The notes beneath the pieces are model-generated. The model worked only from the letters and a program-made list of their open reading frames with translations. It had not been told where the DNA came from and ran no database searches. Shown one piece after another: positions 16,750-23,097 of a DNA stretch of 37,123 nt. Origin of the DNA: Clostridia bacterium. Its GTDB lineage: Bacteria; Bacillota; Clostridia; Oscillospirales; Acutalibacteraceae. Positions within the stretch are counted from its first letter, which is position 1; each line of letters opens with the position of its first letter. A program made the position numbers and the translations under genes. The stretch lies in NCBI GenBank assembly GCA_900767025.1, contig CAAFXS010000097.1:1-37123 (forward strand), in the 5' to 3' direction.

Positions 16750-17445
16750 TTACACCTCTTGCACCGCTTCTGCCTTGCTGTCGCTGACAATTTTACCGTC
16801 CTCAAGGCGAAGCACTCTGTCCGCCTGCTCGGCAACATGAAGGTCGTGTGTAACAAGAATAAGGGTTACGCCAAGCTCCGAGGCAACATATTTCAGCAGA
16901 GAAAGCACTTCCCTACCGCTCTTACCGTCAAGATTACCCGTTGGCTCGTCGGCAAAAAGGATTGACGGCTTGTTGGCTAAAGCTCTGGCAATGGCAATTC
17001 TCTGCTGCTGACCTCCGGAAAGAGCCGACGGCAAATGCTCCAGCCTGTCCTCAATGCCAAGCATTTTTATCAGCTTTTCTATGTATTCGGTATCGGCCTT
17101 TTTCTTGTCAAGCATAACAGGAAGCAAAATATTTTCATATCCTGTCAGCTCGCTTACAAGGTTATACGCCTGAAACACAAAGCCAAAGCGCCTGCGTCTT
17201 AAAATAGATAACTGATTATCATTATAATCGGAAAGCTTTTTTTCTCCGTAAATTACATCGCCGGAGGTTGGGTATTCAAGGGAACTGAGGATATGCAAAA
17301 GTGTTGACTTGCCGGAGCCTGAAGGACCTGTAATTGCACAGAACTCACCCTGCTCAAAGGCAACGGTAACTCCGTCAACGGCCTTGACAATATTGTCACC
17401 GCTGATATACTCCTTTCTTAAATCAACACATTCAATAATATTCAT
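16750..17445 (-). CDS. ABC transporter ATP-binding protein (MacB/LolD/BceA class)
   Basis: 231 residues from the ATG at 17445 (MNIIECVDLRKEY). A GTG three codons earlier is rejected because AAGGAG abuts it, whereas it is 8 bases from the chosen ATG. Motifs: Walker A GPSGSGKST near 40, Q-loop FQAYNLVSEL, signature LSGGQQQRIAIARAL, Walker B ILFADEPTGNLD and switch LVTHD. The sequence is typical of the ATPases that pair with FtsX-type permeases. It lies 94 bases downstream of the kinase gene, a gap that holds a probable extra promoter and operator (17472-17531), so transporter genes can be induced separately from the regulators. Confidence 0.93.
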   Translation of the reverse strand: MNIIECVDLRKEYISGDNIVKAVDGVTVAFEQGEFCAITGPSGSGKSTLLHILSSLEYPTSGDVIYGEKKLSDYNDNQLSILRRRRFGFVFQAYNLVSELTGYENILLPVMLDKKKADTEYIEKLIKMLGIEDRLEHLPSALSGGQQQRIAIARALANKPSILFADEPTGNLDGKSGREVLSLLKYVASELGVTLILVTHDLHVAEQADRVLRLEDGKIVSDSKAEAVQEV

Positions 17446-17471
17446 CAGAAACACTCCTTTACTGTTTTCTG

Positions 17472-17531
17472 ATTATACCCTATCATTTGTACCTTGCAGC
17501 AGTCTTACGAAAATCTTAAGTTTTTGTAAGA
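17472..17531 (-). promoter_or_regulatory. Inducible promoter and response-regulator operator candidate before the ABC genes
   Basis: On the minus strand a perfect TATAAT (complement of 17472-17477) has no good -35 box at 17 bases. Upstream of it, on the plus strand, 17503-17513 (TCTTACGAAAA) and 17514-17524 (TCTTAAGTTTT) form an 11-base tandem repeat, followed by an inverted copy TGTAAGA (17525-17531). Repeats spaced one helical turn apart are the usual binding site of OmpR-family regulators, and a missing -35 box suits activation. The regulator encoded at 18441-19103 is the obvious candidate (inference). Confidence 0.55.
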
Positions 17532-17538
17532 AAGAGGA

Positions 17539-18444
17539 TTATATTGCTTCGTAGCCGTCAATGTGTGCAAAGCACATTGATATGCAAAGGCCGTCATTTT
17601 TATTTTCCGCACTGATAATACCGTGATGCTTTTCCACAATAGCCTTTGTGATGGCAAGTCCTATGCCCGTACTGCCCGGAGCGGCATTTTCCGTTCTGTA
17701 AAACCTGGTGAACAAATCAGTGAGTATTTCTTTATCAACACCGCCGCCGTTGTCGCAAACCTCCACAACGGTTGAGCGGTCATTTTCATAGATATCCACA
17801 AAAACACTGCCCTCAGGCTCCGTATGCTCGCAGGCGTTTTTAACCAGATTGCCTATTGCCTCCGCCATCCATTCCCTGTCGCACCTGAGAATACCGCCGC
17901 CGCTGACAATAAAATTTTTCTGTGAAAACAGAGGCGAAAATGCCGTTATAACCTCGCTGACAATATCTTCAAGGCGGTGAGGCTGAAAATCCATGGTGTA
18001 GGAATCCATTTTAATTTTTTCAAGCCGCAAAAGCTTATAAACAAGATTTTCCATTTTGTTAATGAGCTCCAGCTCCTTTTCCGTGTAGGAGGAGGGCTTA
18101 ACCGAATGCTCCATTTCACAGTAAAGGCGAAGACCTGCAATGGGTGTTTTAAGTTGATGTGATATGTCCGAAATAAATTCCGTTATCTTTTTATTTTCCG
18201 CCAGGGTTTTACTCTTTTCATTTTCAACAATATCCTCCAAATCGGCAACGCCGTTTTGAAGCCGTGAAAAGCTGTTGTCACGAACACTGAAATCGGTTTT
18301 TTCGCCCTTATTCACAAAGCTGTTTATGCTTTGTGAAAGACTGTCAATTTCCCTTTCGGTTTTAAAGGCCTTTACGCCGAGAATAATTACGGCAACAAGC
18401 AGCACGGCACAAACACATATTAACACAATGGAGAGAGTGTTCAT
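17539..18444 (-). CDS. Sensor histidine kinase with a single N-terminal helix
   Basis: 301 residues. One membrane helix (about 4-26) is followed directly by a cytoplasmic coiled-coil linker, a HisKA domain with His96 (ISDISHQLKTPIAGLRLY) and a HATPase_c domain with N box (EAIGNLVKNACEHT, near 210), G1 (VEVCDNGGGVDKE) and G2 (GSTGIGLAI). There is no extracellular sensor domain. Kinases of this form usually do not sense the ligand themselves but take their signal from the partner ABC transporter, as in Bce-type systems. The start codon overlaps the stop of the response regulator gene (ATGA). Confidence 0.92.
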   Translation of the reverse strand: MNTLSIVLICVCAVLLVAVIILGVKAFKTEREIDSLSQSINSFVNKGEKTDFSVRDNSFSRLQNGVADLEDIVENEKSKTLAENKKITEFISDISHQLKTPIAGLRLYCEMEHSVKPSSYTEKELELINKMENLVYKLLRLEKIKMDSYTMDFQPHRLEDIVSEVITAFSPLFSQKNFIVSGGGILRCDREWMAEAIGNLVKNACEHTEPEGSVFVDIYENDRSTVVEVCDNGGGVDKEILTDLFTRFYRTENAAPGSTGIGLAITKAIVEKHHGIISAENKNDGLCISMCFAHIDGYEAI

Positions 18445-19103
18445 TTTTCCTCCTCCCAGCGATAGCCTATACCCCTTACGGTTGCAATATACCCCGGACC
18501 AATCTTTTCACGGAGCCTGCTGATATGAACGGAAAGAGTGTTATCGTCAATAAAATTACCGTCGATATCCCATATGTGCTCAAGCAGGGCATTTCTCGTA
18601 ACAATAACGCCCTTGCTTTGAATAAGCATTGACAAAATCTGAAATTCCGTTTTAGTAAGCTCAATGCTTTCGCCGTTTTTGGTAACAGAGGTTTTGTTAA
18701 TATCAAGAGCAATATCCCTGCTCCTAAACCGTGTTACACTGCTCCGTCTCAAAAGTGCACGAACACGGGACATAAACTCCAGCAGTTTAAAGGGCTTTGT
18801 TACATAATCGTCCGCACCTGAATCAAGACCGCGTACAATCTGTATTTCATCGTCACAGGCGGTCAGGAAAAGTATGGGTGTGCTGATACCAAGTGCTCTG
18901 ATTCTTCCGCACAAATCAAAGCCGTTGCCATCCGGCAGCAGCACATCTAAAATAACTAAATTAAAGTCCTTTTCCTTTATTATCCCTTCCGCTTCTTTAA
19001 CAGATGATGCACTTGTTACCGAGTAATCCTCCTTGCTCAAAAGCTCACACAAACCGTCACGGAGGAAAGCATCATCCTCAAGAAGAAAAATTTTTTCTTT
19101 CAT
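18441..19103 (-). CDS. OmpR/PhoB-family response regulator
   Basis: 220 residues. The receiver domain has the acidic pocket (LLEDDAF), the phosphoacceptor Asp53 (LVILDVLLPDG), Thr81 region (LFLTAC) and Lys103 (YVTKPF). The C-terminal winged helix (about 125-218) shows LTKTEFQILSMLIQ and the recognition helix DDNTLSVHISRLREKI, typical for the OmpR/PhoB class. First gene of the five-gene operon, read from the promoter at 19130-19158. It probably binds the direct repeats before the ABC genes. Confidence 0.94.
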   Translation of the reverse strand: MKEKIFLLEDDAFLRDGLCELLSKEDYSVTSASSVKEAEGIIKEKDFNLVILDVLLPDGNGFDLCGRIRALGISTPILFLTACDDEIQIVRGLDSGADDYVTKPFKLLEFMSRVRALLRRSSVTRFRSRDIALDINKTSVTKNGESIELTKTEFQILSMLIQSKGVIVTRNALLEHIWDIDGNFIDDNTLSVHISRLREKIGPGYIATVRGIGYRWEEEK

Positions 19104-19129
19104 AAATCAAGCCTCTTTTCTTTAAATCA

Positions 19130-19158
19130 ACTATACCATAAATCACTCCTATTTACAA
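19130..19158 (-). promoter_or_regulatory. Promoter of the two-component/ABC operon
   Basis: On the minus strand TTGTAA (19153-19158), a 17-base spacer and TATAGT (19130-19135). No copy of the 11-base repeat found at 17503-17524 is seen here, so the regulators may be expressed constitutively. Confidence 0.6.
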
Positions 19159-19235
19159 GACAAGGCATAGGCAAGGGCTTGTTGATTTTTTTCGTTTTCT
19201 GTGATACCCTATCACCTATCAATAGGAGGGCTGAT

Positions 19236-19512
19236 TAGGCAATGAAGAGAAATCCGAACCGTGGTTTAAATTGGCTGATTTGCCCTTACTCTGTGTTAAA
19301 AATACTCGAAATACATAAAGTATTCCTGCGTTTTTGTGCCTTGATTAAGAACAAATCAGCACAATTTAAACTCTTCGACCAAAAATGCTTGCAGTAAAGA
19401 TGAATTTTGGATTTTGAGATGGAAGCCTTGCTGACGCAAGGCAACAGTAAAAAATGCAAAGTTCGCTTTAATACTGCATTTTTGGCAGGTTCGGATTACT
19501 CTTCATTGCCTA
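19236..19512 (+). mobile_element. 277-bp transposase-less element with 25-bp terminal inverted repeats (MITE-like)
   Basis: The ends 19236-19260 and 19488-19512 are inverted repeats of 25 bases with one mismatch, and both terminate in TA, consistent with duplication of a TA target. Inside are two more inverted pairs: 19264-19282 with 19352-19371 (one-base bulge) and 19379-19388 with 19476-19485, the latter enclosing a perfect hairpin GCCTTGC/GCAAGGC (19425-19442). The whole can fold as a multi-branched cruciform. The element lies between AGGAGGG (19223-19229) and the start codon of a broken oxidoreductase gene; removing it with one TA restores normal spacing. A 51-codon reading frame starts inside the left repeat (19242-19397). 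TA targets suggest mobilisation by an IS630/Tc1-type transposase encoded elsewhere (inference). Confidence 0.85.
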
Positions 19513-19643
19513 TGAAAAACGAATTAAACTAGGCGGTGCTGGGAACAGGCGTTATCGCCAACGAAATGGCACAGGCTTTGAGTAAAATGGGTAAAAATCT
19601 GTATGCAGTTGGAAACCGAACTCAAGAAAAGACCGGAATTTAA
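19512..19643 (+). pseudogene. Remnant of a Gfo/Idh/MocA-family oxidoreductase (N-terminus only)
   Basis: The reading frame from the ATG at 19512 gives MKNELN, then a TAG stop (19530-19532), then AVLGTGVIANEMAQALSKMG and KNLYAVGNRTQEK, which is the start of the NAD-binding Rossmann fold with the GxGxxA motif. Related proteins begin with a LNWAVLGTG-like string, so the TAG is probably a mutated TGG. About 40 codons survive; the rest of the gene (normally about 330 codons) is missing and the sequence runs directly into AraC-like coding sequence. The gene was cut from its ribosome binding site by the element at 19236-19512. It is non-functional. Confidence 0.75.
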
Positions 19644-19666
19644 AATATCCGGGCGAAATTGATTAA

Positions 19667-20419
19667 TGCCTGCATTTTCATAACGGATACGAGCTGATTT
19701 TTGTAACAAATGGCGAGGTTGAGATTGAAATTGACTGTATGCCCCACAAAGCAAAATCACCTGCAATTATACTGCTCAACCCCTTTGAACAGCACAAAAT
19801 CACAGGCGAAAGTGAGGATTATGAGCGAACCGTACTTGTTTTAAATGCAGATATACTGGAGCAAAATATTTCTCCCCGATTAATTGCTATGCTTAAATGC
19901 AGACCCCGTGGCTTTTCGCACATAGTTAATCCTAATGAAAACAGCTTTACTAATATTTGTGAAATACTTAACAGCATTTCATCAGAGCTTAACGGCAATA
20001 ACCTGTTTGAAGGTCAGTATTTGCTCAACTGCGTTTATAATCTGCTTATCATAATGTATAGAACGGAAAACAACAACCCCGACTTTTCATCATCTATGAT
20101 AAAAATACAGGCTTACATTGATGAAAATTATGCTCGGATTGAAAGCGTTGGTGATATTGCAGAAAAATTCTGCATTTCTTTGCCGCATCTTTCAAGGTCA
20201 TTTAAGGCTTTTTCGGGATATTCCCCTGTTGAGTATTTGAAAAACACAAGGCTTTACCACGCACAGCAGATGCTTATTTATTCCGATTACCGAATTAATG
20301 AAATCAGCAATATGATAGGATTTAGAGAGTCTAATAATTTCATAAGACAATTTAAAAATAAGTTCGGCATATCTCCGCAGGGATTCAGAAACAAAATTAT
20401 CGGTAATATAAAAGTATGA
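19667..20419 (+). pseudogene. AraC-family regulator, 5'-truncated (possibly still translated from 19739)
   Basis: The frame is open from just after a TAA at 19664-19666. It begins with CLHFHNGYELIFVTNGEVEI, the first strands of the AraC-type cupin, and continues through a linker to two helix-turn-helix motifs in the last 100 residues (GDIAEKFCISLPHLSRSFKA and INEISNMIGFRESNNFIRQF, then FGISPQGFR). The only in-frame ATG is at 19739 (MPHKAK), which would give 226 residues but remove the start of the cupin, and it has no convincing ribosome binding site. The DNA-binding domain looks intact. I infer that a deletion joined this gene to the oxidoreductase fragment and removed its start. A low level of translation from 19739 cannot be excluded. 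Confidence 0.7.
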
Positions 20420-20427
20420 ACTACAAC

Positions 20428-20465
20428 AAAAATCCCCATACTGAAAAATCAGTATGGGGATTTTT
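20428..20465. terminator. Strong bidirectional terminator
   Basis: A perfect 17-bp stem (20428-20444 with 20449-20465), loop AAAA, with AAAAA and TTTTT at its base. Its last T is also the first base of the tRNA 3' CCA on the opposite strand, so it terminates both the AraC gene and the tRNA-Thr transcript. Confidence 0.85.
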
Positions 20466-20540
20466 GGAGCTGGTGGCGTGACTCGAACACGTGACCTGCG
20501 CATTACGAATGCGCTGCTCTACCAACTGAGCTACACCAGC
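20465..20540 (-). tRNA. tRNA-Thr (anticodon CGT)
   Basis: 76 bases on the minus strand including an encoded CCA. Acceptor stem GCTGGTG/CACCAGC with discriminator T, D arm GCTCAGTTGGTAGAGC, anticodon arm GCGCA-TTCGTAA-TGCGC with anticodon CGT, which reads ACG, and T loop TTCGAGT. The outermost T-stem pair is an A-C mismatch. It reads codons ACG. The gap to the pspC stop is only 43 bases and holds a hairpin but no evident promoter, so it is probably made as the tail of the ymfF-pspC transcript. Confidence 0.95.
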
Positions 20541-20555
20541 GGATATTCAGTTTAG

Positions 20556-20577
20556 GGAGCGGTGTGAGCACCGCTCC
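20556..20577. other. GC-rich hairpin between pspC and tRNA-Thr
   Basis: A perfect 9-bp stem GGAGCGGTG/CACCGCTCC with a TGAG loop. On the minus strand it starts 7 bases after the pspC stop codon and is followed by CTAAACTG rather than a T-run, so it is a poor terminator in that direction; it may be a processing or stabilising element that lets transcription continue into the tRNA. Confidence 0.5.
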
Positions 20578-20583
20578 GTTTTG

Positions 20584-20811
20584 TTAATTGTTTTCGTGAT
20601 AGCTGGCGGTTGTATCGTAAGCGTCAGGCTCGTCCGGAATTACAACTGCACAGATAATGTAAACCAAAAGTCCGGGCACAGCCGCGGAGAAAACCGAAAC
20701 AAGTGCCCAAACAACTCTGACGATAGTAGGGTCAATATTCAGATAAGACGCTATGCCGCCACAGACACCCGAAACCATTTTATCGGTTTTGCTTTTATAC
20801 AGTCTTTTCAT
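20584..20811 (-). CDS. PspC domain membrane protein
   Basis: 75 residues, nearly all PspC domain: MKRLYKSKTDKMVSGVCGGI, then ASYLNIDPTIVRVVW, and one long hydrophobic helix (about 33-60). PspC proteins sit in the inner membrane and in proteobacteria regulate the phage-shock response; the short Gram-positive stand-alone forms are uncharacterised but tied to envelope stress. AGAGGATAATT precedes the ATG. Last protein gene of the operon, 24 bases after pncC. Confidence 0.9.
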   Translation of the reverse strand: MKRLYKSKTDKMVSGVCGGIASYLNIDPTIVRVVWALVSVFSAAVPGLLVYIICAVVIPDEPDAYDTTASYHENN

Positions 20812-20835
20812 AATTATCCTCTTTTATATACTACA

Positions 20836-21306
20836 CTATTTCAGCAAATCAATCAAGGTCTGGAGCACAAATTCTACACTTGATTTTCTGACCTGGTTTC
20901 TGCCGATTTCGCCGAACTGCTTTGTATAGGTTTTAACCTCGCCATTGATACAAAAGCCAAAGCAAACCGTACCCACAGGCTTTTTAGCCGTTCCGCCGCC
21001 GGGGCCTGCAACGCCTGTGATACCTACTCCCACCTGACTGCCTGCCTTTTCCGCAACGCCCTTTGCCATTTCATAGGCGACCTCTTCACTGACAACGCCG
21101 TGAGAAAGGATTGTGTCTGCCTTAACGCCTAAAAGCTCAATTTTTGCCTCGTTGGCATATGTCACAAAGGACATATCAAGGACCTTTGACGCATTTGTAA
21201 CATTAACGATTGTACCACAACAAAGCCCTCCTGTGCAAGACTCTGCAAAGGAAATTTTGTAATTTTTTTCTAAAAGCTTATCGACTGCCTGTTCTTCAAG
21301 AGCCAA
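20836..21306 (-). CDS. pncC: Nicotinamide-nucleotide amidase, CinA C-terminal type
   Basis: 156 residues, matching the stand-alone CinA C-terminal domain. Motifs: FAESCTGGLCCGTIVNV near the N-terminus, SHGVVSEEVAYEMAKG and the conserved GITGVAGPGGGTAKKPVGTV. The enzyme deamidates NMN to nicotinic acid mononucleotide, which returns nicotinamide nucleotide to the pathway that NadE (7932-9836) finishes. The only suitable start is TTG at 21306, with AAGGAC 8 bases upstream overlapping the end of folD, 5 bases after its stop; coupling to folD translation is likely. Confidence 0.9.
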   Translation of the reverse strand: MALEEQAVDKLLEKNYKISFAESCTGGLCCGTIVNVTNASKVLDMSFVTYANEAKIELLGVKADTILSHGVVSEEVAYEMAKGVAEKAGSQVGVGITGVAGPGGGTAKKPVGTVCFGFCINGEVKTYTKQFGEIGRNQVRKSSVEFVLQTLIDLLK

Positions 21307-21311
21307 ATTTA

Positions 21312-22169
21312 TCAGTCCTTAATACCGTTTTGAATTTTTGCGGCGGTTAATGTGTTTTGCATAAGCATTGAAATTGTCATGGGTCCTACACCGCCGGGAA
21401 CAGGTGTAATAAACGAGCATTTATCCTTAACACCTTCAAAATCCACATCACCGCAAAGCTTGCCGTTTTCGTCCCTGTTCATACCCACATCAATTACAAC
21501 TGCGCCGTCCTTGACCATATCGGCGGTAACAAATTTTGCCTTGCCGATTGCCGCAACAAGTATATCTGCGGTCTTGGTTATCTCTTTAAGATCGGCGGTT
21601 TTTGAATGAGTAATTTCAACGGTTGCATTTTCGTGGAGAAGGAGCATCGCCATAGGCTTGCCCACAATATTACTTCTGCCGATAACAACCGCTTTTTTGC
21701 CTGTTACATCAACGCCTGTTGAATGGATAAGCTCCATTACTCCGGCAGGTGTGCAGGGCAGGAAATTATAATCACCTATCATAATTGCGCCCACATTAAC
21801 AGGATGGAATGCGTCAACATCTTTAATGGGGTCAATGAGATTGATAACCTCTTTATCGTCAAGGTGCTTTGGTAACGGAAGCTGACAGAGGATACCGTTT
21901 ATATCCTTTTTGCCGTTAAGCTCCTGAACAAGAGCATTAAGCTCCTGCTGAGTTGTATTTTCCGGCAGGGCATATTTTTCACTGTAAAAGCCAACCTCGG
22001 CACAGGCATTTTCCTTGTTTCTTACATAAACCTGTGAGGCAGGGTCCTCACCCACAATAATTACTGCAAGTCCGGGGGTAACACCCTTTTCCTTTAACTG
22101 CCGGGTTTCAAGGGCAACTCTTTCCCTAACCTGTCTTGAAACTGCTTTTCCGTCAATAATCTGTGCCAT
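21312..22169 (-). CDS. folD: Bifunctional methylenetetrahydrofolate dehydrogenase/cyclohydrolase
   Basis: 285 residues from the ATG at 22169 (MAQIIDGKAVS), which has GGAGGTG 8 bases upstream; the longer open frame runs into lgt and is rejected. Motifs: YVRNKENACAEVGF with the catalytic-type Lys of the YxxxK motif, QLPLPKHLD, DVDAFHPVNVG, and the NADP-binding GRSNIVGKPMAMLLL, and the C-terminal TPVPGGVGPMTISML. It interconverts 5,10-methylene-THF and 10-formyl-THF for one-carbon metabolism. It directly follows lgt and shares its ribosome binding site region with the lgt 3' end. Confidence 0.97.
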   Translation of the reverse strand: MAQIIDGKAVSRQVRERVALETRQLKEKGVTPGLAVIIVGEDPASQVYVRNKENACAEVGFYSEKYALPENTTQQELNALVQELNGKKDINGILCQLPLPKHLDDKEVINLIDPIKDVDAFHPVNVGAIMIGDYNFLPCTPAGVMELIHSTGVDVTGKKAVVIGRSNIVGKPMAMLLLHENATVEITHSKTADLKEITKTADILVAAIGKAKFVTADMVKDGAVVIDVGMNRDENGKLCGDVDFEGVKDKCSFITPVPGGVGPMTISMLMQNTLTAAKIQNGIKD

Positions 22170-22170
22170 A

Positions 22171-23097
22171 TTACTGCACCTCCGTTTTTTCTGTTGTTTC
22201 ACTGTTATTGTCAAGCTTAAGAGCCTTCCACAGTGTTCCTTTTTTGTACTTAACAAAGCAAACAATCAACGCCACGGTAAACACTGCAACAATGATGATT
22301 GATAAAAGCTGGCTGACTCTCAAGGTGGTATCACCCACATAAAGAGAGTCCGTTCTCATACCCTCAACCACGGCTCTTTCAAGTCCGTAAAGAATACCGT
22401 AAAGCATAAAGATTTCGCCCTTGAATTTTCTGTGCTTATGGACAATATAGTTCAGGACAAAGAAACAGAGAATACACCATACGCTTTCATAAAGGAAGGT
22501 GGGATGAACAGGCAAATCCGGGTCAAAATCAATACCCTTTGCGGTAAGTGTTTCTGCCGACATCTCCAGTGTATCGTGTATCTTCTGACTCCACATTCTG
22601 AAGGGTGCAGTGGTTGTGTTTACACCGAATGCCTCCTGATTAAAGAAGTTACCCCATCTGCCGATACCCTGACCGATTAACAGTCCCAGAGCACCTAAAT
22701 CAAGCAAATTTGGGAAATTGATTTTTCCTGTTTTACAGCCGATGGCGGCGCCGATTATTGCGCCGATAATTCCGCCGTAAATGGCAATTCCGCCGTTCCA
22801 AATCATAGGTATTTCCGCAAGATGCTCTCTGTAATAGGACCATTCAAAAATTACATAATATGCCCTTGCACAGATAATACCGAAAATTGTTCCCCAAATG
22901 AGAACATCGGTCATACCGTCAAGGCTCATTTTCCACTTATAAGCCATTCTGCCGCCGTAAAGCACGGCAAGGAGAAAGCCGAAAGCGATTATTAAGCCGT
23001 AAAAATTAACATCATGGCCGAAAATTGTAAAGGCAACCGAGGGCAAATCAAAATCAATACCAAGGCCCTCAAAATATACTCTTGTATAATTACTCAT
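22171..23097 (-). CDS. lgt: Prolipoprotein diacylglyceryl transferase
   Basis: 308 residues with about seven membrane helices. The signature GRWGNFFNQEAFG is at 146-158, preceded by the NGGIAIYGGIIGA segment near 101 and followed by HPTFLYES near 217, all typical of Lgt. The enzyme moves diacylglycerol from phosphatidylglycerol to the lipobox Cys of prolipoproteins, such as the one encoded at 7289-7924. Its ATG overlaps the last codons of ymfH. The C-terminal 40 residues add a helix and a charged tail, common in Clostridia. Confidence 0.96.
   Translation of the reverse strand: MSNYTRVYFEGLGIDFDLPSVAFTIFGHDVNFYGLIIAFGFLLAVLYGGRMAYKWKMSLDGMTDVLIWGTIFGIICARAYYVIFEWSYYREHLAEIPMIWNGGIAIYGGIIGAIIGAAIGCKTGKINFPNLLDLGALGLLIGQGIGRWGNFFNQEAFGVNTTTAPFRMWSQKIHDTLEMSAETLTAKGIDFDPDLPVHPTFLYESVWCILCFFVLNYIVHKHRKFKGEIFMLYGILYGLERAVVEGMRTDSLYVGDTTLRVSQLLSIIIVAVFTVALIVCFVKYKKGTLWKALKLDNNSETTEKTEVQ

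Noticed and set aside
19524..19766. 80-residue minus-strand frame in the decayed region.
   Set aside because: It is antisense to recognisable oxidoreductase and AraC coding remnants and resembles no protein family.
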